A stretch of DNA of 64,000 nt from Sordariomycetes sp. S80-01Y (Eukaryota; Ascomycota; Sordariomycetes). The notes under the pieces are model-generated. The model saw nothing but the letters and a program-made list of their open reading frames with translations. It was not told where the DNA came from and searched no databases. This document shows positions 20,668 through 31,770 of this stretch, piece by piece; positions within the stretch are counted from its first letter, which is position 1; every line of letters begins with the position of its first letter. Location: positions 372,001 through 436,000 of the forward strand of contig JAXQJY010000029.1 in the NCBI GenBank assembly GCA_037042185.1. The letters are read 5' to 3'. The position numbers and the translations under genes are program-made.

Positions 20668-21565
20668 GACGGGGAATTTTCTCTCACCTCTCTTTGTGCG
20701 TGATGGTGAGAGGAGGCAAGAGGTGGCAGAATGTGTGAGGCGCGCATCTGATACGTTTCTCCAAAAATTGAGGGGTCCAGCGCAGCGCAGTGCAGCCTCA
20801 GCTCGACTCAGCCTAGTCGACGAGAAGAATTTCCCGAATGACATTGTCCATCCCGCCTCTACCTGAGGCATCTCCCTATCAGCGTCCAAAGCCAAGAGTG
20901 GCCGCCATCTACTGCTCTTGGCACCTGCGCCAGACTGTGTGCGCTTGCAAAGGATCCGCACCACTTACACTTACACGGAAGAGGGGGGCAACCCCGCCGT
21001 GACCCCATCCGAGTCCATCGCAGTCTGTCAGGCTTTTCCTCGACAGCCTGCCGTCCGGCTACGCAGATCCAGCTGAGGGACAAGGGAAGGGAGAAACTCG
21101 GATTCAGTGTCAGATCCCGAGATGTAGCTCCGGCTGCGTGGGGTCTGTAGTCCCGGTGCGCAAAGCAGATCAATGACACCCTGCAATGCATCCCGTCCCA
21201 CACCCTCCTTCACGATTTAAGCTCCAGAGGCATCACCGCACGTTGTCTGTGGGTCGTTGACTTGCCGGGCTCTTTATTCACTTCAAAGCCCGTTCGTTCA
21301 TTGAGTGCTGACAACGGGTCGAATCGACAGAGGGAATATACTAATCTGCTAAGAACGGGCAAACAACTCAAAAACAACAAAAGAAGGGATACCAAAAAGA
21401 AAACAAAACTGCTCGCGGAGCAGCTCAAGTGTACCCTGACGCCCGCCAGCAATGCCCAGATAACGTTTCCACTCTGCTTGTTTGCTTTCTTTCCATCATC
21501 GATCCCTCTCCAGCCAACTCGGAGACGAGCCCAGCCGACAAACGTGGTGTCTCACACTTGAAACA
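20668..21565. other. Intergenic, 0.9 kb
   Basis: Promoter of the sugar dehydrogenase gene on the right of its start, then the 3' flank of the WHI2-like gene. A purine-rich A/G tract lies around 21360-21415. No gene seen. Confidence 0.5.
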
Positions 21566-23046
21566 TTACCTCAACCCAATGACACTCATCTCCAACGTCC
21601 ACACCCTCCGAATCCACACCTTCAGCTTTCCCTCGACTCCTTCCACATTGTCCAGCTCGATGCCCTCCCACCAGCACCTGCGCGCCGGCTTGCGCCAGAA
21701 AAGGAGCAGCTTCTGCGCCATGCCGACTGCGTTGCCACCCACGTCGTTGCCGCGGATGTCGCTGCGCAGGCGCGCGAGCGCGAGCGAGCAGATGACGGCC
21801 TTGTTGGGCTCGCCGGCGCGGTGACCCCAGTGGTCTTCGCGATCGAAACCCCTATTTATCATTAGCAAGTCTATTAGTAGTCTTATGGCTGATTGGGAAC
21901 ATACCCCGCGGTGAGCATCTCAATGAGATGCGCCTCAGTCGTTCCAGGCTCATCACTGCGTTTCAACCCCGAAAAGATCCCACTCTGCTGTTGCAGAGCA
22001 CGCGCAGCAGCGCGCTTGACCTCCAACATCTCCGCTTGGCTGATGTCCTTGTTGGGAGGGATAGCGTAGAAATCGAGGTCTTCCCTCAAGACAATGATGC
22101 CCGCCCGCTTGGAGTCATCGCGGGCCTCCGAGGGGACGACGTCGCCGTCTTGAGAGGTACCGGGCGATGTCTCCGAGGGGATGGTCTGGGCGACTTCACG
22201 GAAAAAGTCAAGCATATACTGTAGGGACGCGGGATCGTACTGCCGAAGTTAGTCTCGAGGTTACGGGCAAGTGAATGAGGAACATACGTCGACTTGGACG
22301 GCATCACCTTCTGATAGTCCACCCATGTGCCCTTCAGGAAACAATCCATTGGGAAATAGAGAGAGCAAGACAAATTCCGGCAACGTGAGCAGCTCGTCTC
22401 TTGACAAGACGAACCTCGTACCCCTCAAATCCATGGCAATCGTCTCGTCGGCGCCCACATCTCCAATCGCATTGACGGGTGGCCCGCCCTGCTGCACCTG
22501 TGTGATAATACTGCTGGCTCCTCCTGCGGCAGCCATGATGAAGTTGAATGAAGGAAGCGGGCTGTACCCCTCTTCGCTGTAAGCGGGCGGCGGTTCAGCG
22601 TCGTCCTTTGAACTGGACGCCTCCTTTGTATCGCGCGGAAGACTGCTCTTGGTCTCCTGTACACGGGCCTCGAACGGGGTGGTCTCGAGCGCCTCGGTCT
22701 CGAACTCGGTGTATGCTGGCGCGACGGATGAGGCCTCTCCTACGGTGGGAGGAGGTAAGCTGGGGGCGGCGGCGGTGGAAGGAGTGTATCTCTGGGGCCG
22801 GGAGCTCCCCTCGGGGGGCGGCTGTGGTGAAAAGAGCGACGAGAAGGGCGGTGGGCGTGGGGAGGGCGGCGCCTCGGAGGCAGGGTACTGCGGCGGCGGG
22901 GAGAGCTCACGATGGTGTTCGCTGTCCGTGTCGGTGTCGGTGAGGTCGTAGATGTGGCCGTCGTCTGCAATGACGGCGGTGGGCGCGGACGTGGAGGGTC
23001 CGGAGCCTAGGTCGGACGAGGGGCGCGAGGTCGGAGTTGTAGACAA
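21566..23046 (-). CDS. WHI2-like BTB-domain stress-response protein
   Basis: Three exons, 23046-22288, 22239-21905 and 21851-21566, give 459 residues. The introns start GTATGT. The first 190 residues are Pro/Ser-rich and disordered. A BTB/KCTD-like fold follows, beginning MDLRGTRFVLSRDELLTLPEFVLLSLFPNGLF and continuing across the first splice site into YDPASLQYMLDFFREV. That layout is the fungal WHI2 family. Yeast WHI2 activates the PSR1/PSR2 phosphatases and dampens TORC1 and growth under stress. The C-terminal exon has a conserved-looking stretch ICSLALARLRSDIRGN, then MAQKLLLFWRKPARRCWW, which fits the hydrophobic C-terminal half of these proteins. Whether it binds a PSR-type phosphatase here is inferred from the family. 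Confidence 0.82.
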
Positions 23047-24852
23047 CGTGACGGTGTTGTTGGGAGGGGCCGTGACGAGGACGGGCGTGAGCTATCCTGG
23101 GATGCTCACGGTGATGAGGGTGGTGACGACAGAGGGTCGGCTGCGAGGGCGATGCGCGGCGAGAATGGACGGACGAACGCACAGACAAGTCGTCGATGGC
23201 TCTGCGGTGCGATGCTGACCTGTAGGTGAGAGTGCGAGTGCAATTCACAAGGTGGGCGTCGGTGTCGGTGCGATGTGAGGTTCAGGGTTGATCGTTGCCC
23301 GTTTGCCCGTAGCCGTTGCTCCCCTGAACTCGAACCAGGCCGAGCCAAGACGCGGGAGATGAGCCAGTGGGAGCCCCGGAGGCTCCACTTTAGCCGCCTG
23401 CCTTCAACATGGCAGCACGTCAAGCGCCGGGCTCAATCGATTATGAAGCGCATAGATGAATGTCACGGTGTGTGATTGATGTGACGACGGGGCTTCATGA
23501 TGAGTCTGGTGACGAGGATCTTCGTGGCCATTGTGCAGCAGGCGTTGGGACCGACATGTTCGGCTTCATGAGCGCCTCACCAGTCGCAAGCTACCCGGAA
23601 GTGAGTTTAACATCATACACCTCAGCTGTGCTGCGCTGTCTCGCTTTGGCGGTCTGGTCGACTATGTACATGAAGCCTGGGTTATCTTCTCTATCCCAGT
23701 GAAAATGATATTACATAGCTCGGTGCCTGTCTGGCGTTTTCATGTTGACCCAGGGAGTTGAATGCAGCAGCATTCATACCAGGCTCGCAAGCAATATTCC
23801 CCGTCACACATCCCCCACGATGAGACCCTCAATTCCATCGTCCTGGAGATGAACACACTGACCGAGAACACTACAACCGATTGATATCGTAAGCCCACCC
23901 GATGACCAAGTTTGCTGACAAACGTCGTTGCCTGACAAGGCGGCCAGGGACCTTCAATGATTATGTTGAAGCCGAAGGGTAAACAGAAGCAGTAAGAATA
24001 CACTATGTCAAGAATGATGCCAGCCTATGGAATGCCAACCCTGTCCTCCGAGCCTCCCCTATTTCCTCGGCTAGCTGGGCCACCTCATGCGTCCCCGAGC
24101 TGAGCCCTATCGAACAACTCCGCCAGAGCTTGCTACCGATGCATCAGACCAAAGCGAAATCACCTCCTCGTTTCGAACTCCTGACTCCCCATCTCCCTTT
24201 TACCGAAGCTCAAGCGCCTGTACATCCTTTCAAAAGAGCGAGTCCACCCCCCTTCCCTCGCAGCGTAGAAATGCCTCCGACCCCGTGAAACCGTGTTGCT
24301 AAGAGCGCCGGGCATCAGCTTCATCAATGACAGCCTTACCTGGGGAAAGAGTCCCCTCACATCAAGCTGTACCCCCGGGAAAGACCGCCCTCGTGACTTT
24401 GATGGAGCGTAAGCTTTCCCTGCCCGGCTGAAAGAAATGAAAGCATGTGGAAGCGAATCGATAAATAGCAACCGCACCCGTCTGCCAAAAGTTCGCCGAT
24501 GTATGCAATGCGGCCCCTCCGCTGCTCGCCGCAACCCGTCGCCCGCTCTCTTTTTGATTCGTCGTATTATACACCCGTCTACCGCTTAAGTATTCGTTCT
24601 ACTCAGCGCCGCAGTCCGACCAAGCAGGCGCCCTTATTTCGTGGGGAGGGCCCCCGGACCCATAGGCGGATCTGCCTCAGAGCACAGAATCTTCTTCAAT
24701 CGAAGCCTGTCAGATTCCGTCGGGCTCACGATCGGCTTCTGTGGCGGCTTGGTCGGGATCGGCTTCATGTCACCGAGAGTTAAGCTACCGCACAGGCAGT
24801 ACACTTTGGGCCGCTTGGTCGACAGCGGATCCGTAGCCCAGAACGACGAGCC
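23047..24852. other. Intergenic, 1.8 kb
   Basis: Upstream of the WHI2-like gene and downstream of CAF40. Several 60-125 codon frames overlap on both strands without domain features. Composition shifts from GC-rich near 23050-23420 to AT-richer at 23600-24020. No repeat or RNA seen. Confidence 0.5.
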
Positions 24853-26072
24853 CTACATGTTGTTGAGGCCCGAGTTGGACTCTACGACGTTGTCCGAGAG
24901 GTTGATCAGCAGCTGAGCGAGGCAACGCTTAGTTGCCGCGTCGTCGCGAAGGACGGATGAGAAGGTCGCGTCGCGCAGGGGTTCGGGGAGGCATTGGCGG
25001 AGGGCTTCACGCGCACGGGCGTTGTCACTAAGCCTGTTCCTGGATTAGCAATTGAAGATCGAGCTGGGCGGGGGCACAAACCTGAGGAAGCACCGCACAA
25101 CGTGCTTCAACAGCCTCGCTGTCTGGCTCTCCACCAGCTGAGCGACCATGTTGCTCAGCACAGTACCGACCGCGTAGAACCGCTCGTACGTTGCGCAGAT
25201 GTAGTTCAGGCCGTTGTCGTCGAGCAGGATCTTCTGCACGATGAAGATGGCGACCGTCTTGCTCAGCTCGGAGCCCGTCTCCATGATCCGGAGACACAGT
25301 GGGATGATCTCTGTTGTGAGGAGGAAGTTGATGACCTCGGAGGAGTCGTTCTTGACGAGCGCACCGATGACGCCCAGGCTGGTCAGGCGGAGATACTCGA
25401 ATGGCCGGGACTTGGACGTCGTGTTGAGGAATGGATAGAGGAAGAGAGGAATATGGGCTATGTCTGTCAGCATTATTCTTCGACGAGAGCAAGATGGAAC
25501 CTACCGTGGAGGAAGAGAGTCCTCGTGTCATTGTGCGAAGCCACGCACTGTAGCAGCGCAAGGGCATTGCACACCCTGTTGGACGCAGCGGCCGTGAGCT
25601 GCGACGGGTTCAAGAGCGTGTAAACCGAGATAATCTCCTGCAGAAGGCTCGTCATGACGCCGAACGAGTGCCAGAGAATGAGCGCTAGTTCAGGTACCTG
25701 CTCCCGCTTCTTGCTCAACTCCAGCAGCGCCGCCTCCCTCGTGCTCTCATTCAGCAGGTCCGCGATATAGTTCATCGTCCTCCTGTTCTCCTCGCTCACG
25801 TTGTCCGCGTTCGCCCCATCCGCGTTTCCACCTCCCGTCGGCGCACCACCGGTGAGGCTATTAATCGAGGGCTGCGCCGCGCTGGCGAGGCGGTTGAACT
25901 GCTGCGCGTTGGGCTGCGACGACGGCGGCGGCTGCTGCTGACCCTGCTGATGCATCCAGGCCGCGGAGGAGTCTTGGCCAGGGAATTGTTGGTGATGGCC
26001 ACCGCCTCCGTAGAGGTGTGCCGAGGGCATCATCTTGTTTGCTGCCGCGACGGGCTGCCGTTGGCGATGCAT
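24853..26072 (-). CDS. caf40: CAF40/CNOT9, armadillo subunit of the CCR4-NOT deadenylase
   Basis: Three exons, 26072-25505, 25457-25082 and 25033-24853, give 374 residues. The core is among the most conserved eukaryotic sequences and is plain here: [77 protein letters not shown], then [21 protein letters not shown]40 (also RCD1, RQCD1) binds NOT1 and recruits RNA-binding proteins and GW-repeat factors to CCR4-NOT, which shortens poly(A) tails. The N-terminal 100 residues are Gln/Pro/Gly-rich, as in other fungi. The start could instead be the Met at residue 14 ([10 protein letters not shown]). It shares direction with KIN1 downstream of it in map order but has its own promoter. Confidence 0.95.
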
Positions 26073-27009
26073 GCGCGATAACTGTCTCCCCGCTGGGATG
26101 CTGTCGTCGGCGACCGACCGTGTGGATGTAGACCGTGCGCGCTTGCGTATCGTGACTCGACGGTGTTGCCGCCGTTACGCCAGATTGCTTGGTGCGAAGG
26201 TCGGCGGCGGGCGACGTCGGTCTGTTGGAGGTTGGGTTGGAGGGGGATTTCGAAGGCTAAGGCCGGGTCGCGATGTCGGGACGCGCGTGCTGGGTAAGGC
26301 GAGAAGTGAAGGTTGCTGGACTCGCTGCGCCTCAAGGACTATGGAACGACGTTAGGCTGGCGTTGAACTAAGATGTGGTGTTGCGCCGATGGGAAGCTTG
26401 TTGGAGTCCGAGGTTGAAGGGAGCAGCAGCATTTTGGTCCGTCTGATGGAGACGTTGTCGTGCCTAAGCCGGCGGGCGGCTCATTGGCTGCAGATCAGGT
26501 ACCGACCCACCTTTATCGAGCCCCTGGTCGCTCCTCACATAATTCAGGTGCAAAGGGACGAGAACTCGGTACGTTCGGAGTACATCCAGGTGGTCAGTCT
26601 TTCAGGGGTAAATATTACTAGTACTAGCTAGTGTTAATACCATTAGTAGCGGTTGTGCTACTGAGCCAGGAATTGGAAGGTAAGTGATAGTGTGAAATTG
26701 TAGGTATTGTATATGTGAACCCCAATCCACCGACGCTGATGCTGTTGCGAACCGTTGCTCCCAAGACAAAAGCGAAAACGCTCCCCAAGTGCTGCCTATA
26801 CAAACAGAAACATGTGCTGCTCCTCACCGGCAAGGCCTTCACCATCCGTCAACCCTCGTCGTCCATAGAGCACAGCTAGCTGTGTTCATGCCACCGATGC
26901 CTCGAAGCTCGGCCCACCTGCAGCCATTGTCCCGCCACTCCAGACTGTCCGCGCCGTCTGTGAACTCCCACCATCTGCAATGACTTCGACTCCAGCCCCT
27001 GGATCTCCA
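26073..27009. other. Intergenic, 0.9 kb, CAF40 promoter
   Basis: The CAF40 upstream region, then an AT-richer part with the KIN1 3' flank (about 26600-27009). No gene or repeat seen. Confidence 0.5.
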
Positions 27010-30000
27010 CTATAGTCGCAACTCCTTCAAAATCTGGTCTGCCATGCTCTTGTATTGCCAGGTGTTGCCTGTCATGCGCTTGAATTGTATGCCGTATAGG
27101 GAGAGAAGCGGCACTTTGACGATGAAAATCTCCCACTCCAGGACCATGTTGTTGCCCAAGTCGCTCTGTACCTGAGTGCTTGTCTCGCCGGGTTCCCGTC
27201 TCGACGTGCCTCCATTTGTCCTTCGAGGGATGCTATCCACCGAGGTCTCCGAGTTGGAGTAGCTCCTGTCACGGTCTGACCGACCGGGGGTTCGCGGTGT
27301 CCTGGGTGGTTGATCTGCGTCACGGCCGTCGTCCTCGCCCTTTCTCATGCCACCAAAGCTGAACCGCCGCCTGTGCTGAGGCGGCTGGCCGGGGCTGTTG
27401 GGTTGCATATCTGGCATCTTGTTCAGGTCAATGCTTGGGGCGTGCTTGCAAGTAAAGCCGCCCTTGATCTCGGTGTAGTCAACGTTCAGCTGCTTCAGAA
27501 CCCGGCGAATGTCAGCTCGGATGGCAGGCACCGACTTTCCGGACGTTGTGGAAACGCTGAACAAGCCCTTTAGGAAAACGGGCTTGGCCAACTCTGAGTC
27601 ATCCAGCCGCTCACTAGAAGGCATGCTCTGCTCATTCTCCACGTCCGTCTCCTCGGGCACATTGGCCTCCTGAGCCGCCTCTCTTCGCTGACGGCGCTGC
27701 TGTATGCTCTCGCGACGAGCATGACCCAGTGATTTCGCGCGCATGGTGACCGACTTGGAATGTCCATGACCGGGTCGAGAAGGCCCCGATGACTGATCTG
27801 CAGAGACGGACTGTTCAGAGCCGCTCGTTGCTGGCGGTTCTTTGGCAAGGCGGGTTGACTGGTGCCTTCTTACGTCTGCAGAATTGACGCTCGTGGATCG
27901 TCCCAGACCGCCGCTGCGGCGCGAGTCCCGATTCCCACCCGCAGACATCGGCGGGCTCAACAACTCGCGATGGGGCTGGCTGCTGCCGGACCGAACAGGT
28001 TGCTCAGCGTTCTCTTCATCGCGACGACTGCGACGCACGCTGAAGCTTCTCCTTGATCCCAGACTCGACTCCGCAGCAGGCGCCTGGACCTGCACGACCG
28101 GAGGATGCGACCGATCTCTCTCCCGTTCGCGCTCGGGCTCTTTGCGATGCCTCCGCGTGCTGAACCGTCGCAACAAGCCCGCGGCACCTCCAGGCCGCTT
28201 CTCCTTCTCAGGCTTGGGCTCTGGAGGGGCCAGATGCCCACCTTTGACGGTCTCTGGCACATCATCCTCGCCGTGCGTCCGTGCGCGCGGCCGTGTGCGT
28301 CCTCCCGTAGGCCTCTCTCCGGGCATCTCGTAGGCTGCCGAATTTGTGTGCGCAGCCTGGGGCGGAGCAAGCTCTGGTAGGGCCTCAGGCTCTTTCTCGC
28401 GGCGCTCCTCCTTACGCCTCTCTTCTGGTAGCCTCTCTCTTTCCTTCTCTTTCTCGCGATTGATGGCCGGCCCGGTGGGCGGAGGGATGATATCCTTCTG
28501 GTCCCGTGCGTGCTTCTCCTTGACAAGGTAGTAGATGGAGAGCAGCGGACTGAAGGCATTCAGCGGGTCGTTGCCGATCTGCAATGCCTCCGAACTAGGA
28601 CCAGTCAAGGTGTCTCGGCTGTGTTGCGAATTCCTCCTCTTGTAGAAGTCCAGAACGCCGCGCTTCTTCTCATCCTTGGGCGTTTGCGGCGCCTCTCTCT
28701 CACGCTGGTACATCTTGATGGCACGCTTGTACTCATCTGACTCGATGATGCTAAGCAGCTGCGTCTTAATGCTTTCAGGGGAGCCAAAGTTGAAGCCTTG
28801 CATGGCTTGCACGACTTCGTTGTCGAGAGGCGCTGCGAGTGGCTCGCGAGCTGGTAGGTAATTGTCGGGAGGGCCGTTGAAGCCTTTCACCATCCAGGGG
28901 TGCGTCATAACTTCTTGCATCGTCGCGCGCTGCTTTGGGTCTGTGACGAGCATCCGGGAGATGAGGTGTTTACATTCTGATTCGTTAGCTTTTTCCGCAT
29001 CGACTAGATGGGGTGAAACATACCACTCGTCAACCAGCTCGGATAATCCACGACGCCCTTCTTGATCTTTGCGTGCAGAGCCGGCATGCTCTGGTCGTCA
29101 AAAGGCACCTTGCCGCACACCAACACGTACAAGACAATGCCGAAACTCCAGACATCCACCTCTGGGCCCGTGTATGCTCTCGCTTGAAGAAGCTCCGGGG
29201 CCGCAAAGTAAAGACTGCCACAAAACGTCTTGAGGTGACCACGCGGGGCGAAGAGATTGCTGAGACCAAAGTCGATGATCTTGATATCACCGTTCTTGCT
29301 GATGAGAATGTTCTCTATCTTCAAATCGCGGTGAACAATGCTGTTGCGATGGCAGTAATCGAGGGCGCTGGCAATCTGCCTGGAGAACTTGCGAGCCTGC
29401 TTCTCCTTGAGCTTGCCGTGGCTGATGATGTAGTCGAGCATCTGGCCGCCATTGACGAACTCGAACAGCATGTACCAATGATAATTAGTTCGGACGACAT
29501 CACGCAGACCACAGATGTGGGGATGATTGAGGAGGGTGACGATGGCGGCTTCGCGCGAGGTGCGGACCTCTTTCGAATGGTCGGCTCGCTCCTTGTCGGC
29601 GCGGCTCTGGTGATTGTCGTCGGTCGAGCCACGGGGAATGATTTTGCACGCAACCTATCTCGTCAGTATTTGCTCCAAGGCTATGAAGGGGGGGGCGCAA
29701 AAGTACCTGCTCGCCCGTCTCTTCCTTTCTCGCAAGCTTCACTTTGCCCATACTGCCCGCACCTATGGTCTTGCCCAAAATCCACTTGCCCGACGGCGTG
29801 GGAATGATGCTCCTTGATCTCGACTGCTTCTGGCCTCCAGAGTGGCCGTCAGCCGGGGCGGCATCAGCGCCATTGCGAGAGGGCATGTCGGGTGGGTTCT
29901 GCTGGCGGCTGGCGGAGTGGCTGCGGCGGTGAGGGTTGTTCGCGGGAGGCGGGTTGTACTGCGTGGCCGAGCGACTCGTGGGGCGACGGTGCTGGCGTGA

Positions 30001-30429
30001 GGCGTGATCGGGATGAGGAGCCTGGGCCGAGCTCTTACTTCGAGTGGGAAGCTGGGGAGGTCGATCAGCGCGTTCGCGCTCTCGGTGGTCTCTATCTCGG
30101 GAGGCAGTGCGGTTTGCCTGGAGGCGGTCACGGTTGGCCGATGCTACGTGTGAAGTCTCGTAGTCATTGTGGGGAAGGACGTCTTGAATAGGGCGGTCTC
30201 TGGAGGCGCGATCGAAATATTGCTGCGCGTTGGAGTTGGAGGGCCGGTGTTGCTGGTGAGGGGGGCGGCTGGAGGAGGAAGAGGCCTGAACCTGCGAAGA
30301 CTGGGAGTAGGACCGGGATGGGGCGCCTCGACTGCCATATTGAGAGGCAGAGGAGGGTCCTGGGCCTGAGGGGGCTGCCTGTGCCTGTGCCTGGGGCTGC
30401 ACGGCTGCAGTGGCCTCCGCCGTCGTCAT
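27010..30429 (-). CDS. kin1: KIN1/MARK-family polarity protein kinase
   Basis: Three exons, 30429-29707, 29654-29024 and 28976-27010, give 1106 residues. The first 210 residues are Ser/Gln/Pro-rich. The kinase domain starts [20 protein letters not shown] (about 213), has VACKII for the ATP lysine, HRDLKIEN (catalytic Asp351), DFGLSNLF (Asp369) and the activation-loop [14 protein letters not shown]. Its threonine (Thr384) is the site LKB1-type kinases use in this family. A long Arg/Glu/Ser-rich linker follows. The protein ends in a KA1 domain, [20 protein letters not shown]...ILKELRL, which binds acidic membranes. Yeast KIN1/KIN2 act in exocytosis and ER stress; S. pombe kin1 and N. crassa MARK homologues act at septa and growing tips. 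The first intron starts GTACTT, a weak 5' site. Confidence 0.95.
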
Positions 30430-31770
30430 AATGTTGATCTCTGGATAATCTCTAAGCCCTGGTATTTAGTTGAACGAGGGTTGCTAGAAAATTCGCCTGC
30501 GGAAAAATGTGCCAGCTGCGATGGCGTTGTCGTCGTCGTCAGCAAGAGGTGCGCCAGGTGTCGATGCTCTCGGTTTGCTGGGCTGCTAGATTCTGCCGGC
30601 GGAATAATGGCGTGGCTGGTGCTGGTGATGGCGACGTTGATTGACGATGGCCAGGCCGGCGGACGAGCAGGTGACAAGGCGTCAAGAGACGCGGTCGCGC
30701 AACTCGAGCAGGTTGAAGTTGACCCGAACAGAGAGCCGTTGCGACTGAGTTGGTTGCTGAGCTTAATTCCCAAGAGAGCGTCAGATTCCAAGCTGCCCTG
30801 ATGTCAGTGAGAGGGCCTTCAGAGGCCGTTTGCACCTGAGCCACTGGACGACCCCACCTCTACCCCTGACTACTGCTGAGCGCGGGCGGGTGTGACGAAA
30901 CCCAACGCGACACCAGCCACGCTTTATCTATCTCGATGCGACGACGAAGCATTTGGCGATGCTTCATCTCGAGCATTTACGCTCCGTGCGAAAGCGCCGT
31001 CTCTATCCTCCAAACAGGGGACCGGTCATATCATCGCGGAGTTGCAGCGTGAAGATCCCCCTCATTCAACCTGCCTCTCTCGGGTTCCGGTCTCATCATA
31101 AGACATGTCTCTCGTCTGTCTCTCTGTGCCAGTGACACCCAAAGCCAAAACCCGCCGGAGATAGCTGACGTTGCCACCTCGCCAAGCACGCGGCACCGAT
31201 TACAATCCGGCTTGAGCACGAATACCTCAGCTTCGACCTGTAGAATCGCCGATGGTGCGATATTAGGGAGGTGGGCCGAGAACCGTCATCGCTCCTAAAC
31301 CGCGTGATTGCGCGGCCTGAGATAACCTATGAGGGAGCTATACCAAACACCAGTGAGGCCTACAAAAGCAACTATTTGGTGCCCAATGCAGGATGGAGCT
31401 GCGTCGCGCAGGGTCAGAGGCCCTGGGGGGACTGGAGGAATGGACTGGTGCAATCAGCAAGATCTCGGGTGCCATTCATGCGAAGTTGGGGAATCGCTGC
31501 TTTAGGTGGGATCGCTCCGGATCGATAGTGGGGTCACCTAATCCCTGGCCCGCACTAAGCCTAAGGGATCCGTTGAGCTATCTGCTATCGATAAGTACCA
31601 TCGTCATCTTATCCAGATTTCCAGATTCGTGAACTTACTTTACGCGCCTTCTGCCACCCTCAGCCCAAGAGAGCCAGCGACGACACGTTCCCTTCGACAC
31701 GACGTGTGTTGGCTCGCAGGGGAATTCCGCCTCTCGTTTCGATGAAATAGCACGCTTCTCCCTGCCCGGC
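30430..31770. other. Divergent intergenic region, 1.3 kb
   Basis: Between the starts of KIN1 (minus) and the G-patch gene (plus). No gene, repeat or RNA recognised; presumably two separate promoters. Confidence 0.5.

Noticed and set aside
19597-20703. A 368-codon plus-strand frame, Val/Ala/Gly-rich.
   Set aside because: Antisense to the sugar dehydrogenase, whose motifs, signal peptide and splice are clear; the frame has no domain and results from high GC at third positions.
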